Shown piece by piece: positions 50,196 through 59,591 of a stretch of DNA of 62,828 nucleotides; the first letter of the stretch is position 1; each line of letters starts with the position of its first letter. The notes under the pieces were generated by a model. It saw only the letters and a list, made by a program, of their open reading frames with translations, ran no database searches and was not told the origin of the DNA. Source of the stretch: a virus; IMG/VR virus record IMGVR_UViG_3300003873_000011, positions 1 through 62,828 of that record; one strand, 5' to 3'. The position numbers were made by a program, and so were the translations under genes.

Positions 50196-51635
50196 TTAAT
50201 ATCTTAAAGTACTTTGTATTTCTTTATCATGTATAGCTTTAACGAACCTTTCGTGTACTTTTAAGTCTACCATCTCCATCAACTTTCTAAGACCTTTACC
50301 TGTAAACTCAGTAAAATAGATTGATGCAGCCATAGTCTTCTTATCAATTACACTTTTATTCTGTGCTAAAGCCCAAATACCAGCTCTTTTAAGTGATCTC
50401 CAATGTCTATTAGTTAATTCAGTTAGGAGACCCTCCACCATAAACTCTTCATTTTGCATATACGCTAGTCTTCTGTAGTACTTATTCAAGTAGAAGTACA
50501 GACCATACATTTTAGTAGCATCATCCGTAAGTTTAATTTTATTTAGGTCTTCACCATCAATAACCCTTTTTACAGCTTTCATAGACTCTGTTTCAATCTC
50601 ATCAATATTTGTTTTAGCTGTATTGGAAGACTCTAACCATTTTTCTACTTGTTTATCTATATCTGTATATAGGTTAATATTTGACATAGAGTCTACACTA
50701 TCAACTACAATTACATCAGCCCTACGAGCAAAATAAGAACCAAAAACATTTTTTAGTTGTTCAACTACCTTTTGGTCTTTCATCAATGGTGTAGGAGAAG
50801 TATGAGCTAATAATGAGAGCCCTAAACCTTCAACATCCCCAACTTTAAGTTCTTCTGTTTTTACAAGGTCTTCAGGAACGTTACCAGTGTCATACATCTC
50901 AGCCAAAATCTGTATAGTCTTATTAAAGTCTTTTTCTGTTTTAAATGAGTTACCTAGTTCAGGTATCTTAATAAATAAGTTGCCTAGAGGGTTTTTAGTA
51001 ATTTGTTCAGCTTCCTTCAGTAGACCCTCCTTAGTTGCCATCTTGATCAGACCCCTACTAGGTGCTTTGTAGAATTGATTCCAACCACTATCATCGTTAA
51101 CTATCTTATCAGGTGGTGTTCCTTCTTTTTCTTGTGCTTTTCTATTCTTAAATACAGCAATTTTCTTAGCAGCTTTCTCTGCGTCTAAGCTTTGTTGATC
51201 CATAATGAGCTTCAAAGCTGGTTTTAATACAGAGAGACTAAGGTCAAAGCTCATATCTTTACCTAACCCTGAGTCAGCAATGTTAATAATAAATACATTA
51301 CACGGTATGTTGGTTTGTTTAGCTATTGGTTGGCTAGATATATAAGGTCTAAATTTACCAAATAAGTCTGTATACGCTAAAGTAGCTACAGTAACATTAC
51401 TTAAAGTACCCATAGCTGGAGCTTCTATTTCTAACAGATTAGTGAGTTCTTGTATAGGTTTAGGTAATCTAGTTATATCAAACTCAGAACCAACCTCACC
51501 ACCAATTATTTCAATAAGTCTTTTATAGTGTATTGGTAGTAGTCTTTTAGCGTCATTTACTTTCTTTATTCCAGCACTAGAATCATAATCTATTTTATCT
51601 AGTTCTTCATCTAATTTATTATCATTTAAGTCCAT
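50196..51635 (-). CDS. DUF3987-like ATPase/helicase
   Basis: A 479-residue protein. The first 100 residues include PKPIQELTNLLEIEAPAMGTL, then CNVFIINIADSGLGKDMSFD: a P-loop (ADSGLGKD) in the layout of DUF3987 proteins, which accompany AEP primases and act as helicase-like ATPases. The Walker A has Asp after Lys rather than Ser/Thr. Later, GLGLSLLAHTSP and ADVIVVDSVDSM are candidate sensor regions. Its stop overlaps the primase region. The likely counterpart is N4 gp42. A replicative helicase or primase-loader role is inferred. Confidence 0.65.
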   Translation of the reverse strand: MDLNDNKLDEELDKIDYDSSAGIKKVNDAKRLLPIHYKRLIEIIGGEVGSEFDITRLPKPIQELTNLLEIEAPAMGTLSNVTVATLAYTDLFGKFRPYISSQPIAKQTNIPCNVFIINIADSGLGKDMSFDLSLSVLKPALKLIMDQQSLDAEKAAKKIAVFKNRKAQEKEGTPPDKIVNDDSGWNQFYKAPSRGLIKMATKEGLLKEAEQITKNPLGNLFIKIPELGNSFKTEKDFNKTIQILAEMYDTGNVPEDLVKTEELKVGDVEGLGLSLLAHTSPTPLMKDQKVVEQLKNVFGSYFARRADVIVVDSVDSMSNINLYTDIDKQVEKWLESSNTAKTNIDEIETESMKAVKRVIDGEDLNKIKLTDDATKMYGLYFYLNKYYRRLAYMQNEEFMVEGLLTELTNRHWRSLKRAGIWALAQNKSVIDKKTMAASIYFTEFTGKGLRKLMEMVDLKVHERFVKAIHDKEIQSTLRY

Positions 51636-52069
51636 TAATCCCCTTCTTTCTTACTACTCAACTTACACCCACAGAATGTTAGATCTGTATAATTAAACTC
51701 CTCTGCATTTCTTTTTTTGAAAAAGTTCAGTGTAGCCTCCTTAAATGTTAAACCATATGCACCACCTAGTAATGTAGGTGTTTTTACTTCTTTACATGGC
51801 TCACACCAAATATCATAGTACCTAGGTAGGTTTAATGTAGTATCTTCCATAGAGTTTACCATATCTAATAGTGTATTAGCTAGTACTAAAGCATCTGATT
51901 TCCCTAGCTCACAAGAGAAATGGCCGTCACATAACTCATCAATTGATAGAAGTCCAGCATTTGTAATGTATATAGCTACTACTCTATCTATACCTATACC
52001 TTCTGAGCTGATCTCTATATTGGATATATATTCCTCATCATTATTCTTTACTTCTATAAGTTTGTTCAT
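51635..52069 (-). CDS. Hypothetical protein with Cys residues
   Basis: A 144-residue protein. The C-terminal half holds WCEPCKEV and FCGCKLSS, two CxxC/CxC-type pairs that could bind zinc. The N-terminal half is beta/alpha (SIDELCDGHFSCELGKSDALV). It overlaps the DUF3987 gene by 1 base (TAATG). A replication accessory role is possible from context. Confidence 0.5.
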   Translation of the reverse strand: MNKLIEVKNNDEEYISNIEISSEGIGIDRVVAIYITNAGLLSIDELCDGHFSCELGKSDALVLANTLLDMVNSMEDTTLNLPRYYDIWCEPCKEVKTPTLLGGAYGLTFKEATLNFFKKRNAEEFNYTDLTFCGCKLSSKKEGD

Positions 52070-52071
52070 TA

Positions 52072-52401
52072 TTAATCTCCTTCTTGTTTAAGTATAATTC
52101 TTCTAATTGTAGCACTACTCTTCCCAACTTCACCACCTACAATCTTACAACTAGCTGTTTTCTTAAATCCTTGACTAATACACTCTAAATACTTAGCGTA
52201 TATTTGTTCATTTGTTAAAGTTGGTTTTTTAACTGTTAGTTTAGCTGTCTCGGCATCATATAGTAATTTATACTCTCTCAGCTTGTGTAATTCTAATTTA
52301 GCTTGTTTAAGTTCCTCTTCTAAGAAAATGTTTGGTTTATCTTTCTCGTGCTTTAATTTTTTGTACTCTTCATCTGTTAATATGTGCATATTATTTTGCA
52401 T
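52072..52401 (-). CDS. Coiled-coil protein with possible HTH
   Basis: A 109-residue protein. Residues 10-55 are charged coiled coil (EELKQAKLELHKLREYKLL). The C-terminal part, TNEQIYAKYLECISQGFKKT followed by GKSSATIRRI, could form a helix-turn-helix. ATG codons at residues 1 and 5 are both possible starts. Unknown function. Confidence 0.5.
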   Translation of the reverse strand: MQNNMHILTDEEYKKLKHEKDKPNIFLEEELKQAKLELHKLREYKLLYDAETAKLTVKKPTLTNEQIYAKYLECISQGFKKTASCKIVGGEVGKSSATIRRIILKQEGD

Positions 52402-52411
52402 TTGTTACCTC

Positions 52412-52954
52412 TTATTCGTAATTATTCTTAATAAACTTTACTATAAATTCTTTTGTATAGCCTAAATCATGCAGTTTCTTTCTAAAGTATTCTGTATCTT
52501 TGTTCTCTAAGTCTTCTAAGCTAGTTAGTTCATATTCTTCGAAGTACCTATCCAACCCCTCTTTTTCTATAGAGAATTTACTTAAATACGGTTGTTCTTC
52601 ATCTACAGTACACTCACCTTCTACAAATTCCATATAATGGTAAAAGTTGCATCCAGCTTCCTCATCAGTATAGTTACCACTTAGTTTAAACTTCTTGGCA
52701 AATTCTTTAATAAATGTATGTGGTGCACACCATCTACCTTGCCCATTTAAAACAATACTGTCATCTTGTAGTACTTGTTCTTCACCACTGTAGAGTTCTA
52801 ACACACTGTACCCAGCTCTGCTAGTTATTGAATTGTCAGACATTAAACTCGATACATCTAAATAACCATCTTTTATAAAAGTATTTAAATACTCATTTGC
52901 TTCTTCTACTTTATCACCTGTTAGTGTGATATATGTATGACTCCAATTTGCCAT
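52412..52954 (-). CDS. DUF1281/YubB-like ferredoxin-fold protein
   Basis: A 180-residue protein starting MANWSHTYITLTGDKVEEAN, the typical MxNWxxNxIxxxG start of DUF1281/api92-like proteins, with GRWCAPHTFIKEFAKKFKL in the position of the family's (T/G)xWxPP motif. These phage and plasmid proteins have a ferredoxin-like fold and no clear function. The SD is AAAGGA. Confidence 0.6.
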   Translation of the reverse strand: MANWSHTYITLTGDKVEEANEYLNTFIKDGYLDVSSLMSDNSITSRAGYSVLELYSGEEQVLQDDSIVLNGQGRWCAPHTFIKEFAKKFKLSGNYTDEEAGCNFYHYMEFVEGECTVDEEQPYLSKFSIEKEGLDRYFEEYELTSLEDLENKDTEYFRKKLHDLGYTKEFIVKFIKNNYE

Positions 52955-52987
52955 ATTTATCCTTTAATTTTGCTTACCTAGAGTTAA

Positions 52988-55705
52988 CTAGGTTGTTTGT
53001 TTTAACCAATCTTTATAGCTTATAAAGTCAGCCCAAGATCCATCTCCAAGTTTTGGATCAGATATTTCTATATCACTAACTAATTTAATTGGTTGATCTA
53101 CTAGATATTGATCTTCTAATATTGGTTGTAATGTATCTGCTACCCATTTTATTACTTCTTTGTTATTTCGTACAAGTATGTATACTGAGTCATAAATAGA
53201 TATAACAGGTTTTATATCATTCTCATAACCTCTTTTTCTTACCTTTTTCATAAACTTTGTTAAAGCTATTAGTGGCAGTAAACTAAAGAACTGGTTTGAT
53301 ACATTATTTAATGTTCTAATAGCTCCATTGTTTAGTCTCTTGGTTTGGTTAATATATGCTCCTAATCCCATATGAAAGTCTTTATGTTTCTTTACTTGTT
53401 TTAATATTATTTCTTCTCTGTATTTTTTTAGACCTGGGTATAGGTTATTATGATAAGCATAGTGCATTGTTTTTGCTGGATATACAGCTACTTTAAAGAA
53501 TTCTTCTAGTTCTTGTGGTATATTACCTTTGTAGTCATCAATTTTAATCCATTTAGCATTTTGTTTAGCTGTAAAGTAGTCTCCATTATCTTGTATATCT
53601 AGTGTAAATGAGTAAGTGTCTGAGTTAATTTTTACTTTATCTTCAAAAGTATCCCCTAAATAACCTACTGCTTTAAATAGACCTGATATACCTGCTAGAT
53701 AAGCTAAGGCAAAGGAAATTCCTTTTGATGAACTTCTCAACTTATTTAATTCTGGATTATTAAATGTTTCTGCTTTATATCTTTTATTCCATTCTAAAGA
53801 ACCATCATCTTTTCCTAGTATTTCTTGTATTCTTGGAAAATAACTAGTACTATGCTTACAGTGAATATCAAACTTTTGACTTAAAATCTTTAGTTTTGTT
53901 GGGTCTTGTGTAATATTTCCCATAGCATTCTCTTCTAAAGCTTCGTAATCTGAAGTTATAAACACCCAATCATCACTAGGTACAGAAATACACTTTTTTA
54001 CTGGTTTACTAAAAACACTACCAGATGATGGTATATTTAAAGGATTTAGTTTACCTCCACCAGATAACCTAAAACTTTTAGTTCCACAAAGTCTAACTCC
54101 TGGGTAGATTACACCATTTTCATTATGTTCTAAAAAGTTCTTTACAAAGTTCTTTTTTACTATAGATGACCCACTATAAGTAATAAGATGTGTTAAGTAA
54201 GTATGTAATTCAGTTCCTTCTTGAACCTCTTTACATAATCTTTCTAGTTCTGCTCTGTTAAAGCTGTCTTCCCCAGTTGTCATAGACTTAGTGTTAGATG
54301 TAACCCCAAAACCTTTCTGTAAGATGAACTTCTTTTGTTGAGCTGATGCTAATGGTTTAAACTCAAAGTCTAGCATAACTTTAGATGCTTTATTTTTAGA
54401 TGTTTCACTAGTCTTAGCTATTTTGTCTTGTATTTTACTTATAGTAAGTTGTTTTTCTACTTTTTCAAATATAGTATTATAAGGTGGTATATCTCTTAAA
54501 GATTCTAAATCCTTAGCTTTAATAGCAGCAGCTAATTTTACATCAAATGTCTTGACTACTGTAGCTGACCAATTCTTAGCTTTACTTGGTAAAACTTTAT
54601 CAGGGTACATAGTTTCTACAAATATATTTATAAAATCTTGATTAGTAGATTTATATATCTTAACTGAATTAACATCTACTGTTTCTAAGTACTTATCGGA
54701 TGCTTCAGAGGCTTTGTTTCCTCTTAGCTTCTCCCAATAGGTTTGAACTGTTTTAAGCCCTCTAACACCATTTTCAGCCTTATCAAGTATATCATCTAAA
54801 TGTGTATCTAATTGATGGACTTTATCTAAGTTTAATGGTAATCCATTATTCATGAACTCAATGGTAATTGGCAATAACTTACGAGATATATTCTTATAGA
54901 ACCACATTCTAGTGTAGCTTCTATCTTTAGGTAACTCAGCAGGTAAAACATCTTCCATTTCTACATCAGTAGTTTCTTTAAACTCTTTTAAATGAGGTTG
55001 TATCAAGTTAATTAAAGCACAAGTATCTGTACCAGCATAATGCTGAAGTACTGGATTACCTATGTCATCTTCTGTTAAATTAGTAATATCATAAGCATTA
55101 CCTTTCTCGCTCCAAGTACCAAAAGTTTTTTTAGTTAATTCTTTAAGAGATAAACTAGGTGTTTTTACAGTATCATTTAGATATGACCATTTTAGAAGTA
55201 ATGAACAGTTAGCATTAATAATATGTTTCCCTGTATTCCAATGTACGATCCGATTATCAAATCCAGCATTATGTGCCCAAATCTGTTTGGTTGAAGTCGT
55301 AATCCACTCAAACATTTGTTTATTAAACTTATTAGGTATTACAAAACCTTCATTCTGCTTCACTGATAAAGACCACATAAGTATATTAGATACTGTTTTA
55401 GCTTTATCTATAGAAGTTGTTTCTGTATCATAAGCTATGTGTTCATATTTCTCTACATAAGTTAATAGTTTAGTTAAATCTTCTTCTGTCTCTACTAACC
55501 ATATATTTATTTTTAAGAATTGTCCTCTGATCATAGATATTTGGTCTTCTACGTCATACTTACTCAGATCAATACCTCCAGACTCTACTATGTTAGATTC
55601 ATCTGGATGTAGTCCATTAGGAAATCGTCTTCTGAAAGTACTAAACACTTGGTCTATATTTGATGTTCTGTTGAACATTGGTTTAGGTTTAATTACTTTT
55701 TTCAA
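52988..55705 (-). CDS. DNA polymerase, family A, with 3'-5' exonuclease
   Basis: A 905-residue replicative polymerase. I choose the TTG at 55705 because GGAGGAGG lies 6 bases upstream; longer frames overlap the DUF4326 gene without an SD. Exonuclease motifs: DTETT (about 93-97), HNAGFD (145-150) and YAGTD (223-227). Polymerase motifs: A SDYEALEENAMG near 583, B RSSSKGISFALAYLAG near 661, C ISIYDSVYI near 840, where the usual HDE is YDS. A long insertion (about 300-450) separates the domains. It matches the role of N4 gp39. Confidence 0.92.
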   Translation of the reverse strand: MKKVIKPKPMFNRTSNIDQVFSTFRRRFPNGLHPDESNIVESGGIDLSKYDVEDQISMIRGQFLKINIWLVETEEDLTKLLTYVEKYEHIAYDTETTSIDKAKTVSNILMWSLSVKQNEGFVIPNKFNKQMFEWITTSTKQIWAHNAGFDNRIVHWNTGKHIINANCSLLLKWSYLNDTVKTPSLSLKELTKKTFGTWSEKGNAYDITNLTEDDIGNPVLQHYAGTDTCALINLIQPHLKEFKETTDVEMEDVLPAELPKDRSYTRMWFYKNISRKLLPITIEFMNNGLPLNLDKVHQLDTHLDDILDKAENGVRGLKTVQTYWEKLRGNKASEASDKYLETVDVNSVKIYKSTNQDFINIFVETMYPDKVLPSKAKNWSATVVKTFDVKLAAAIKAKDLESLRDIPPYNTIFEKVEKQLTISKIQDKIAKTSETSKNKASKVMLDFEFKPLASAQQKKFILQKGFGVTSNTKSMTTGEDSFNRAELERLCKEVQEGTELHTYLTHLITYSGSSIVKKNFVKNFLEHNENGVIYPGVRLCGTKSFRLSGGGKLNPLNIPSSGSVFSKPVKKCISVPSDDWVFITSDYEALEENAMGNITQDPTKLKILSQKFDIHCKHSTSYFPRIQEILGKDDGSLEWNKRYKAETFNNPELNKLRSSSKGISFALAYLAGISGLFKAVGYLGDTFEDKVKINSDTYSFTLDIQDNGDYFTAKQNAKWIKIDDYKGNIPQELEEFFKVAVYPAKTMHYAYHNNLYPGLKKYREEIILKQVKKHKDFHMGLGAYINQTKRLNNGAIRTLNNVSNQFFSLLPLIALTKFMKKVRKRGYENDIKPVISIYDSVYILVRNNKEVIKWVADTLQPILEDQYLVDQPIKLVSDIEISDPKLGDGSWADFISYKDWLKQTT

Positions 55706-56018
55706 TAAGCACCTCCTCCAACCACTCCTTAATAACATCACAATGGCATATCTTAGGTTTACAAAAACAAGTTAAGTTTAGTGCAGTAAAGCCTTCTAAT
55801 TTCTTAACTTTACATAAATCTAATAACTTATCTTGTCTCTCTTGATTTTTTAAAAAGAACTCTTTATGTTGTTCAATAGCGTTTGTTTTGAAAGGGTTAC
55901 CTAAGAAACTATCTCCACCTCTACCACAGTACAAGTTATATGTTGTACCACTAGCATGAGATTTGTAATAGTTTTCTTTAGGTATCACCTTGTACATATT
56001 TATAACTTGTACTTCCAT
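55689..56018 (-). CDS. DUF4326-like protein
   Basis: A 109-residue protein with YCGRGGDSFLGNPF at about 29-42 and LTCFCKPKICHCDVIKEWL near the end. This is the DUF4326 pattern (xYIGRxxxxxxxLGNPF ... CxCxPxxCHGDxI). DUF4326 proteins are common in phages, and their Cys/His set suggests a metal site. Its 3' end covers the SD and TTG start of the polymerase gene. It begins 1 base after the MBL-fold gene stop. Confidence 0.75.
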   Translation of the reverse strand: MEVQVINMYKVIPKENYYKSHASGTTYNLYCGRGGDSFLGNPFKTNAIEQHKEFFLKNQERQDKLLDLCKVKKLEGFTALNLTCFCKPKICHCDVIKEWLEEVLIEKSN

Positions 56019-56019
56019 C

Positions 56020-56739
56020 TTATTCTCCTAGTTCTTGCCAATCTTTGTTAAATTCTTTATCATTATGATACCAAGTAATTGCATTTAAGATTTCTTTACT
56101 ATAAACTCTTTCTGTATCAGATTTACAAGCGTGTACTTGTCTATCTTCTTGGTCCCAGTTACTAAAGTCATGAAAAATCCTATACTTTCCACCGTTATTT
56201 ATAATATGTTGGATATTGTCTTTAATCTCTTCACATGCTTTAGTATCACCTGAAATGTATAAAGTATTTTTTCCACTAATCTTTTCAAAGATAATACCTC
56301 TACACTTTTGATGATGATGTGTATCTGTTGTGACCACATTATACCCTCTAAATAAAGTATTAGGAAAACCTAGTTTTAAGTCATAAATCTTTGCTCTAAC
56401 TGTTCTATTATCTTGAATTTTTTCGTTTGTTGAACTCAAGTAGTAAAGTAATTCAGTATAATCTCCTGAATAAATTGTTGTAGTTTTACCTAGTACAAAA
56501 TATCTATAATACAGAAAAGCTCTTAAAGACCCTATATGATCATCATCCATATGTGTAATGTAAACATTGTTTATCTCACTTATGTTTAGTAAACCTTCTT
56601 CTTCTTGTCTTCTCAGTTCTGTGAATACATTGTACCCACAGTCTATTAAAAGTTGTTTATTATCTTCTTCTATTAGAAAACTACTATTTGTCATTTTAGT
56701 GTTAAATGCTGAGCCATTCCCTATTTGTTTATATCTCAC
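56020..56739 (-). CDS. Metallo-beta-lactamase-fold hydrolase, Apyc1/RNase Z-like
   Basis: A 239-residue protein with the opening typical of MBL-fold phosphodiesterases: GNGSAFNTKMTNSSFLI and LLIDCGYN, then YITHMDDDHIGSL where the HxHxDH motif has Asp for the second His. DTHHHQK, LYISGDTK (metal-bridging Asp) and IFHDFSNWD (last His) follow in order. RNase Z and the phage anti-Pycsar enzyme Apyc1, which cleaves cyclic nucleotides, share this start. In this accessory-rich operon an anti-defence role is attractive, but tRNA processing or another phosphodiesterase activity is possible. Confidence 0.7.
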   Translation of the reverse strand: MRYKQIGNGSAFNTKMTNSSFLIEEDNKQLLIDCGYNVFTELRRQEEEGLLNISEINNVYITHMDDDHIGSLRAFLYYRYFVLGKTTTIYSGDYTELLYYLSSTNEKIQDNRTVRAKIYDLKLGFPNTLFRGYNVVTTDTHHHQKCRGIIFEKISGKNTLYISGDTKACEEIKDNIQHIINNGGKYRIFHDFSNWDQEDRQVHACKSDTERVYSKEILNAITWYHNDKEFNKDWQELGE

Positions 56740-57735
56740 CTATACTCCTTGTTGTTCTTTAATTTGTTGACCTTGCTTACAAACATACTTACCATTTACT
56801 TCTGTATTAAACTCACAATACTGCATACAAAGTATAGGGTCACTACTTGTTCGTATTTCTTTAATCTCAGTACCTGGAAACTCCATTTGAGCTACAGAAG
56901 CTGATTCTAGTGTATTATGACTACCACCTGAACCACTTACAGCTCTAGTTTTCCCATACTTAACTATCTTATATGTTGAAGTAGTTTTAGCTCCTGTTGT
57001 ATTATTATTGCAATCTGGTAGATAACCTGATTCTTGGTACTTAGCAAGCCTATCAAGACGTTTAGTTAAGTACTCAATAACTTTATCATGTGAAGCTAAC
57101 TTAAGCTCTATTTCCATGTTTTTGCTAGGTACTGTAGTCTTATCTTTGAAACTCCAATTATTAAATATAAAAGTGATATAACCTACTTCAGATTTTAAAT
57201 CATAAAGCCAACTATAAATACTTAATTGTGATAAGAACTTAAAGATACTTGGGTATAGTTCATACAAATCTTCTAATGGTAGGTCATAGTATCTTGGACA
57301 TAACTCTAACTCTCTAAATAAATCTTTACCTGAGTAAACTGATACGTTTTTTAGATCATAAGGTACACCTTCAAATATTCTATCACACTGCCCACTTATT
57401 GTAAACTTACCTATAGACTTTTCTTGTCTTGGTGGTTCAACTTGTAAGATTGAATTGTGGAGTATAGTACCATGAACACTGTTTTGTAAGTTAAGTACAT
57501 TTACTTCAGTTTGGTAAGGTTTCAGTAATCTTCTCTGTGTTAGTAGTATTTGTTTGTCTGATTTAGTAAACTCTGTAGTGGATATCCTGTTTACTTCTTT
57601 TTTACCTGAATACCCTTGTAGAGATAAATCTACATATCTCCCAGCTACCCATCTTGGTATCTTATCTTCTTCAAATATATACTTAGTGAGCTCTGTCTCT
57701 TTTACTATGCTTGGTTTTTTGAATATGTTAAACAT
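56740..57735 (-). CDS. PD-(D/E)XK-superfamily nuclease candidate with Cys cluster
   Basis: A 331-residue protein. HGTILHNSILQ is a candidate core helix with His. ISGQCDRIFEG and VPYDLKNVSVY follow, giving the D...DxK (Asp-Leu-Lys) arrangement of RecB/Cas4-like nucleases. The C-terminus carries PDC, LCMQYC and YVCKQ, which could hold an Fe-S or zinc centre as in Cas4/AddB-type enzymes. It is placed between the MBL-fold gene and further replication genes. DNA end processing or recombination is the likely role; no activity shown. Confidence 0.6.
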   Translation of the reverse strand: MFNIFKKPSIVKETELTKYIFEEDKIPRWVAGRYVDLSLQGYSGKKEVNRISTTEFTKSDKQILLTQRRLLKPYQTEVNVLNLQNSVHGTILHNSILQVEPPRQEKSIGKFTISGQCDRIFEGVPYDLKNVSVYSGKDLFRELELCPRYYDLPLEDLYELYPSIFKFLSQLSIYSWLYDLKSEVGYITFIFNNWSFKDKTTVPSKNMEIELKLASHDKVIEYLTKRLDRLAKYQESGYLPDCNNNTTGAKTTSTYKIVKYGKTRAVSGSGGSHNTLESASVAQMEFPGTEIKEIRTSSDPILCMQYCEFNTEVNGKYVCKQGQQIKEQQGV

Positions 57736-57791
57736 ATCTATCCTTGATTAATATTATTTACCTCCTTGTGTAGAGGTAGGAATTAACTCTC

Positions 57792-58442
57792 CTACCACCA
57801 AGGTTCATAGACATATATAGCATCCTCGTCCCATTCGTTAAGTATTTTATCTACTTGTTTAGAATGTTTACCATCTTCTTTAATAAAGTCTCTTATTTCT
57901 TCCATATCATCTTTAGTTAGTGGTACCTCTTCACAATTATCTCCACCAAAAGTATCAAGTATAAATTCGTTTAATTTATGGTATTTTCTCCAATAAGCCA
58001 CCTCTTCGTTACAATTTTCTATACTCTCACCTAGTTCCTCGTACTCTTTAACTAATAAAAGTGTCTCTTCAGGTAATATATAAGGTGTTGCTAGGTCGAT
58101 AAAATCTTTAGTAGCTTCAGACTTTTCGGGTATGTCCTCTAAAAATCCTTTTGGGTTTTTAAACTTAGAGAAGTTATTAAAGATCTCCCATTCCATACTT
58201 TCTGCATCTCTATTCCCAAATGCGTAAACTTTAATTAAGTTTGTAATATAGACTTCTAAAGACCCTTCATCTTCAGTTAGTAGATGGCTCCACCTAGAAA
58301 TAAAGTTCCTCACTTTATCTAGGTCTACTTGGTTACCTATCTTATCTACTTCTTTGTAAATAACCTTCTCTAATTTCTTACTTCGTGATCTAAAGTCTGT
58401 TATTTTTTTATCTTGTTTATATATACTTTGATCTAGTCCCAT
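57792..58442 (-). CDS. Conserved phage protein (MGLDQ family)
   Basis: A 216-residue protein starting MGLDQSIYK with EVAYWRKYHKLNEFI near residue 147 and GDNCEEVPLTKDDMEEI after it. This pattern (MGLD..., then AYWRKxNxIHxWF, then N.E.Y.LS...L) marks a conserved protein in many phages and some bacteria with no assigned function. The middle, about 35-130, appears to be a longer insertion than usual. AAGGAA SD. Confidence 0.6.
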   Translation of the reverse strand: MGLDQSIYKQDKKITDFRSRSKKLEKVIYKEVDKIGNQVDLDKVRNFISRWSHLLTEDEGSLEVYITNLIKVYAFGNRDAESMEWEIFNNFSKFKNPKGFLEDIPEKSEATKDFIDLATPYILPEETLLLVKEYEELGESIENCNEEVAYWRKYHKLNEFILDTFGGDNCEEVPLTKDDMEEIRDFIKEDGKHSKQVDKILNEWDEDAIYVYEPWW

Positions 58443-58601
58443 TTAATTCCTTTCTTCCCAATCTTTTGTACATCTATTAGAGATGTAATATCTACTATTT
58501 ATCATTAAGTACTCTTGTAGCATGAGACTAGCTTCTTCAAAAGTACCAAACTCATCTACTGTCTCTATAACCCCATTGTATTCTATGTTAATATAGTTCA
58601 T
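58443..58601 (-). CDS. Small protein, 52 residues
   Basis: It begins MNYINIEYNGVIETVDEFGT at ATG 58601, overlapping the stop of the upstream gene (TAATG), and encodes the AAGGAA SD of the downstream gene. It ends NRCTKDWEERN. The fold looks alpha/beta. Good coding structure; unknown function. Confidence 0.6.
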   Translation of the reverse strand: MNYINIEYNGVIETVDEFGTFEEASLMLQEYLMINSRYYISNRCTKDWEERN

Positions 58602-59479
58602 TATACTAAATCCTTTAATAATCTATCTAACTCTGTTAAACTTATTAGTGTGCAACCAATTGTTACAGTCTTACTATCTAGTTTTAGAATTGTGTATTCG
58701 TCTACCTTTAACCCTATCACCTTCTTACCTTGTTTGTACCTTTTGTACATAACTAAACATTCTCTTAGTGGTAACTTAATGTGGTTAGATGTATAAAGTG
58801 TGTTGTCTTTAACTTTTAGTCTAACTCCTACAAAATCTACATCATACTTAGTTGTAGTTTCCTCTAGGAAGTTAGACAGTTCTTTTTGTTTAAATTTTAA
58901 ATTAGCTAAGTCTCTTTTTCTTTGTAAGGCTCTTTCTTCTTTAAGGTGCTTAATCTTAGCGTTAGCTACAGCTTCTTTTAACTCTTTTCCATCTAAGTTT
59001 AAAAGTTCTACTCTATCTTTAATAGATCTATACTCAGACTTTCTCTTATCATACTTTAAGAAGTCTAAAAACCTATATAGTCTATCAACCCTACGTATAG
59101 CTTTGGACCTATAATCTACAGTCTTAGCTCTTGATTGCTTATCTATTAGATCATCTATAATATTTAAATTATACTTAATCATATTTTCTTTTGTATCTGC
59201 AATATTGTAGTAAATATCATAATATGGTGGTACAGCATTAAGTAAGTCATCATAGTGTTCTCTTGATGTATTTGAGTACTCTCTGGTATCTTCATAGACA
59301 ATAATTGTATTATTATCTCTATCAATCTCAGCTAACCTAGTATTGTAACTGTATATAGTATTCTCGTTATAGGACATTTGTACAATACCATTCGCTTTAA
59401 CTTGTCTGTACGTACTACCACCTCTACCTAACTTCCCATACACAAAGTCATGTACCATCTCCCCTGTTCGTTTACTCAT
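58601..59479 (-). CDS. Conserved phage protein of unknown function
   Basis: A 292-residue protein. Residues about 40-75 read TIYSYNTRLAEID and YEDTREYSNTSREHYDDLL. This resembles a conserved phage region (SYxTxIA... YSxTTSKH) found in proteins of unknown function. A long basic coiled coil follows (about 110-210, KIKHLKEERALQRKRDLA) and a beta C-terminal domain. No enzyme motifs. Confidence 0.5.
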   Translation of the reverse strand: MSKRTGEMVHDFVYGKLGRGGSTYRQVKANGIVQMSYNENTIYSYNTRLAEIDRDNNTIIVYEDTREYSNTSREHYDDLLNAVPPYYDIYYNIADTKENMIKYNLNIIDDLIDKQSRAKTVDYRSKAIRRVDRLYRFLDFLKYDKRKSEYRSIKDRVELLNLDGKELKEAVANAKIKHLKEERALQRKRDLANLKFKQKELSNFLEETTTKYDVDFVGVRLKVKDNTLYTSNHIKLPLRECLVMYKRYKQGKKVIGLKVDEYTILKLDSKTVTIGCTLISLTELDRLLKDLV

Positions 59480-59591
59480 TTATCTTTTCCTTTTGTTCAA
59501 ACTTATTACAACCGAAATCTTCTTCTGTTAATTCATGTTTACACCTAGCGTAGATTGTTTTATTTAGTAGCTCTCTTATAAATTCTTTCAT
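59472..59591 (-). CDS. Very small protein, 39 residues
   Basis: It begins MKEFIRELLNKTIYARCKHE at ATG 59591 with AAAGGGAGG upstream, the best SD in the area. It overlaps the helicase stop and the next gene start. Two Cys and one His suggest a possible metal site. Likely real; unknown function. Confidence 0.55.
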   Translation of the reverse strand: MKEFIRELLNKTIYARCKHELTEEDFGCNKFEQKEKINE

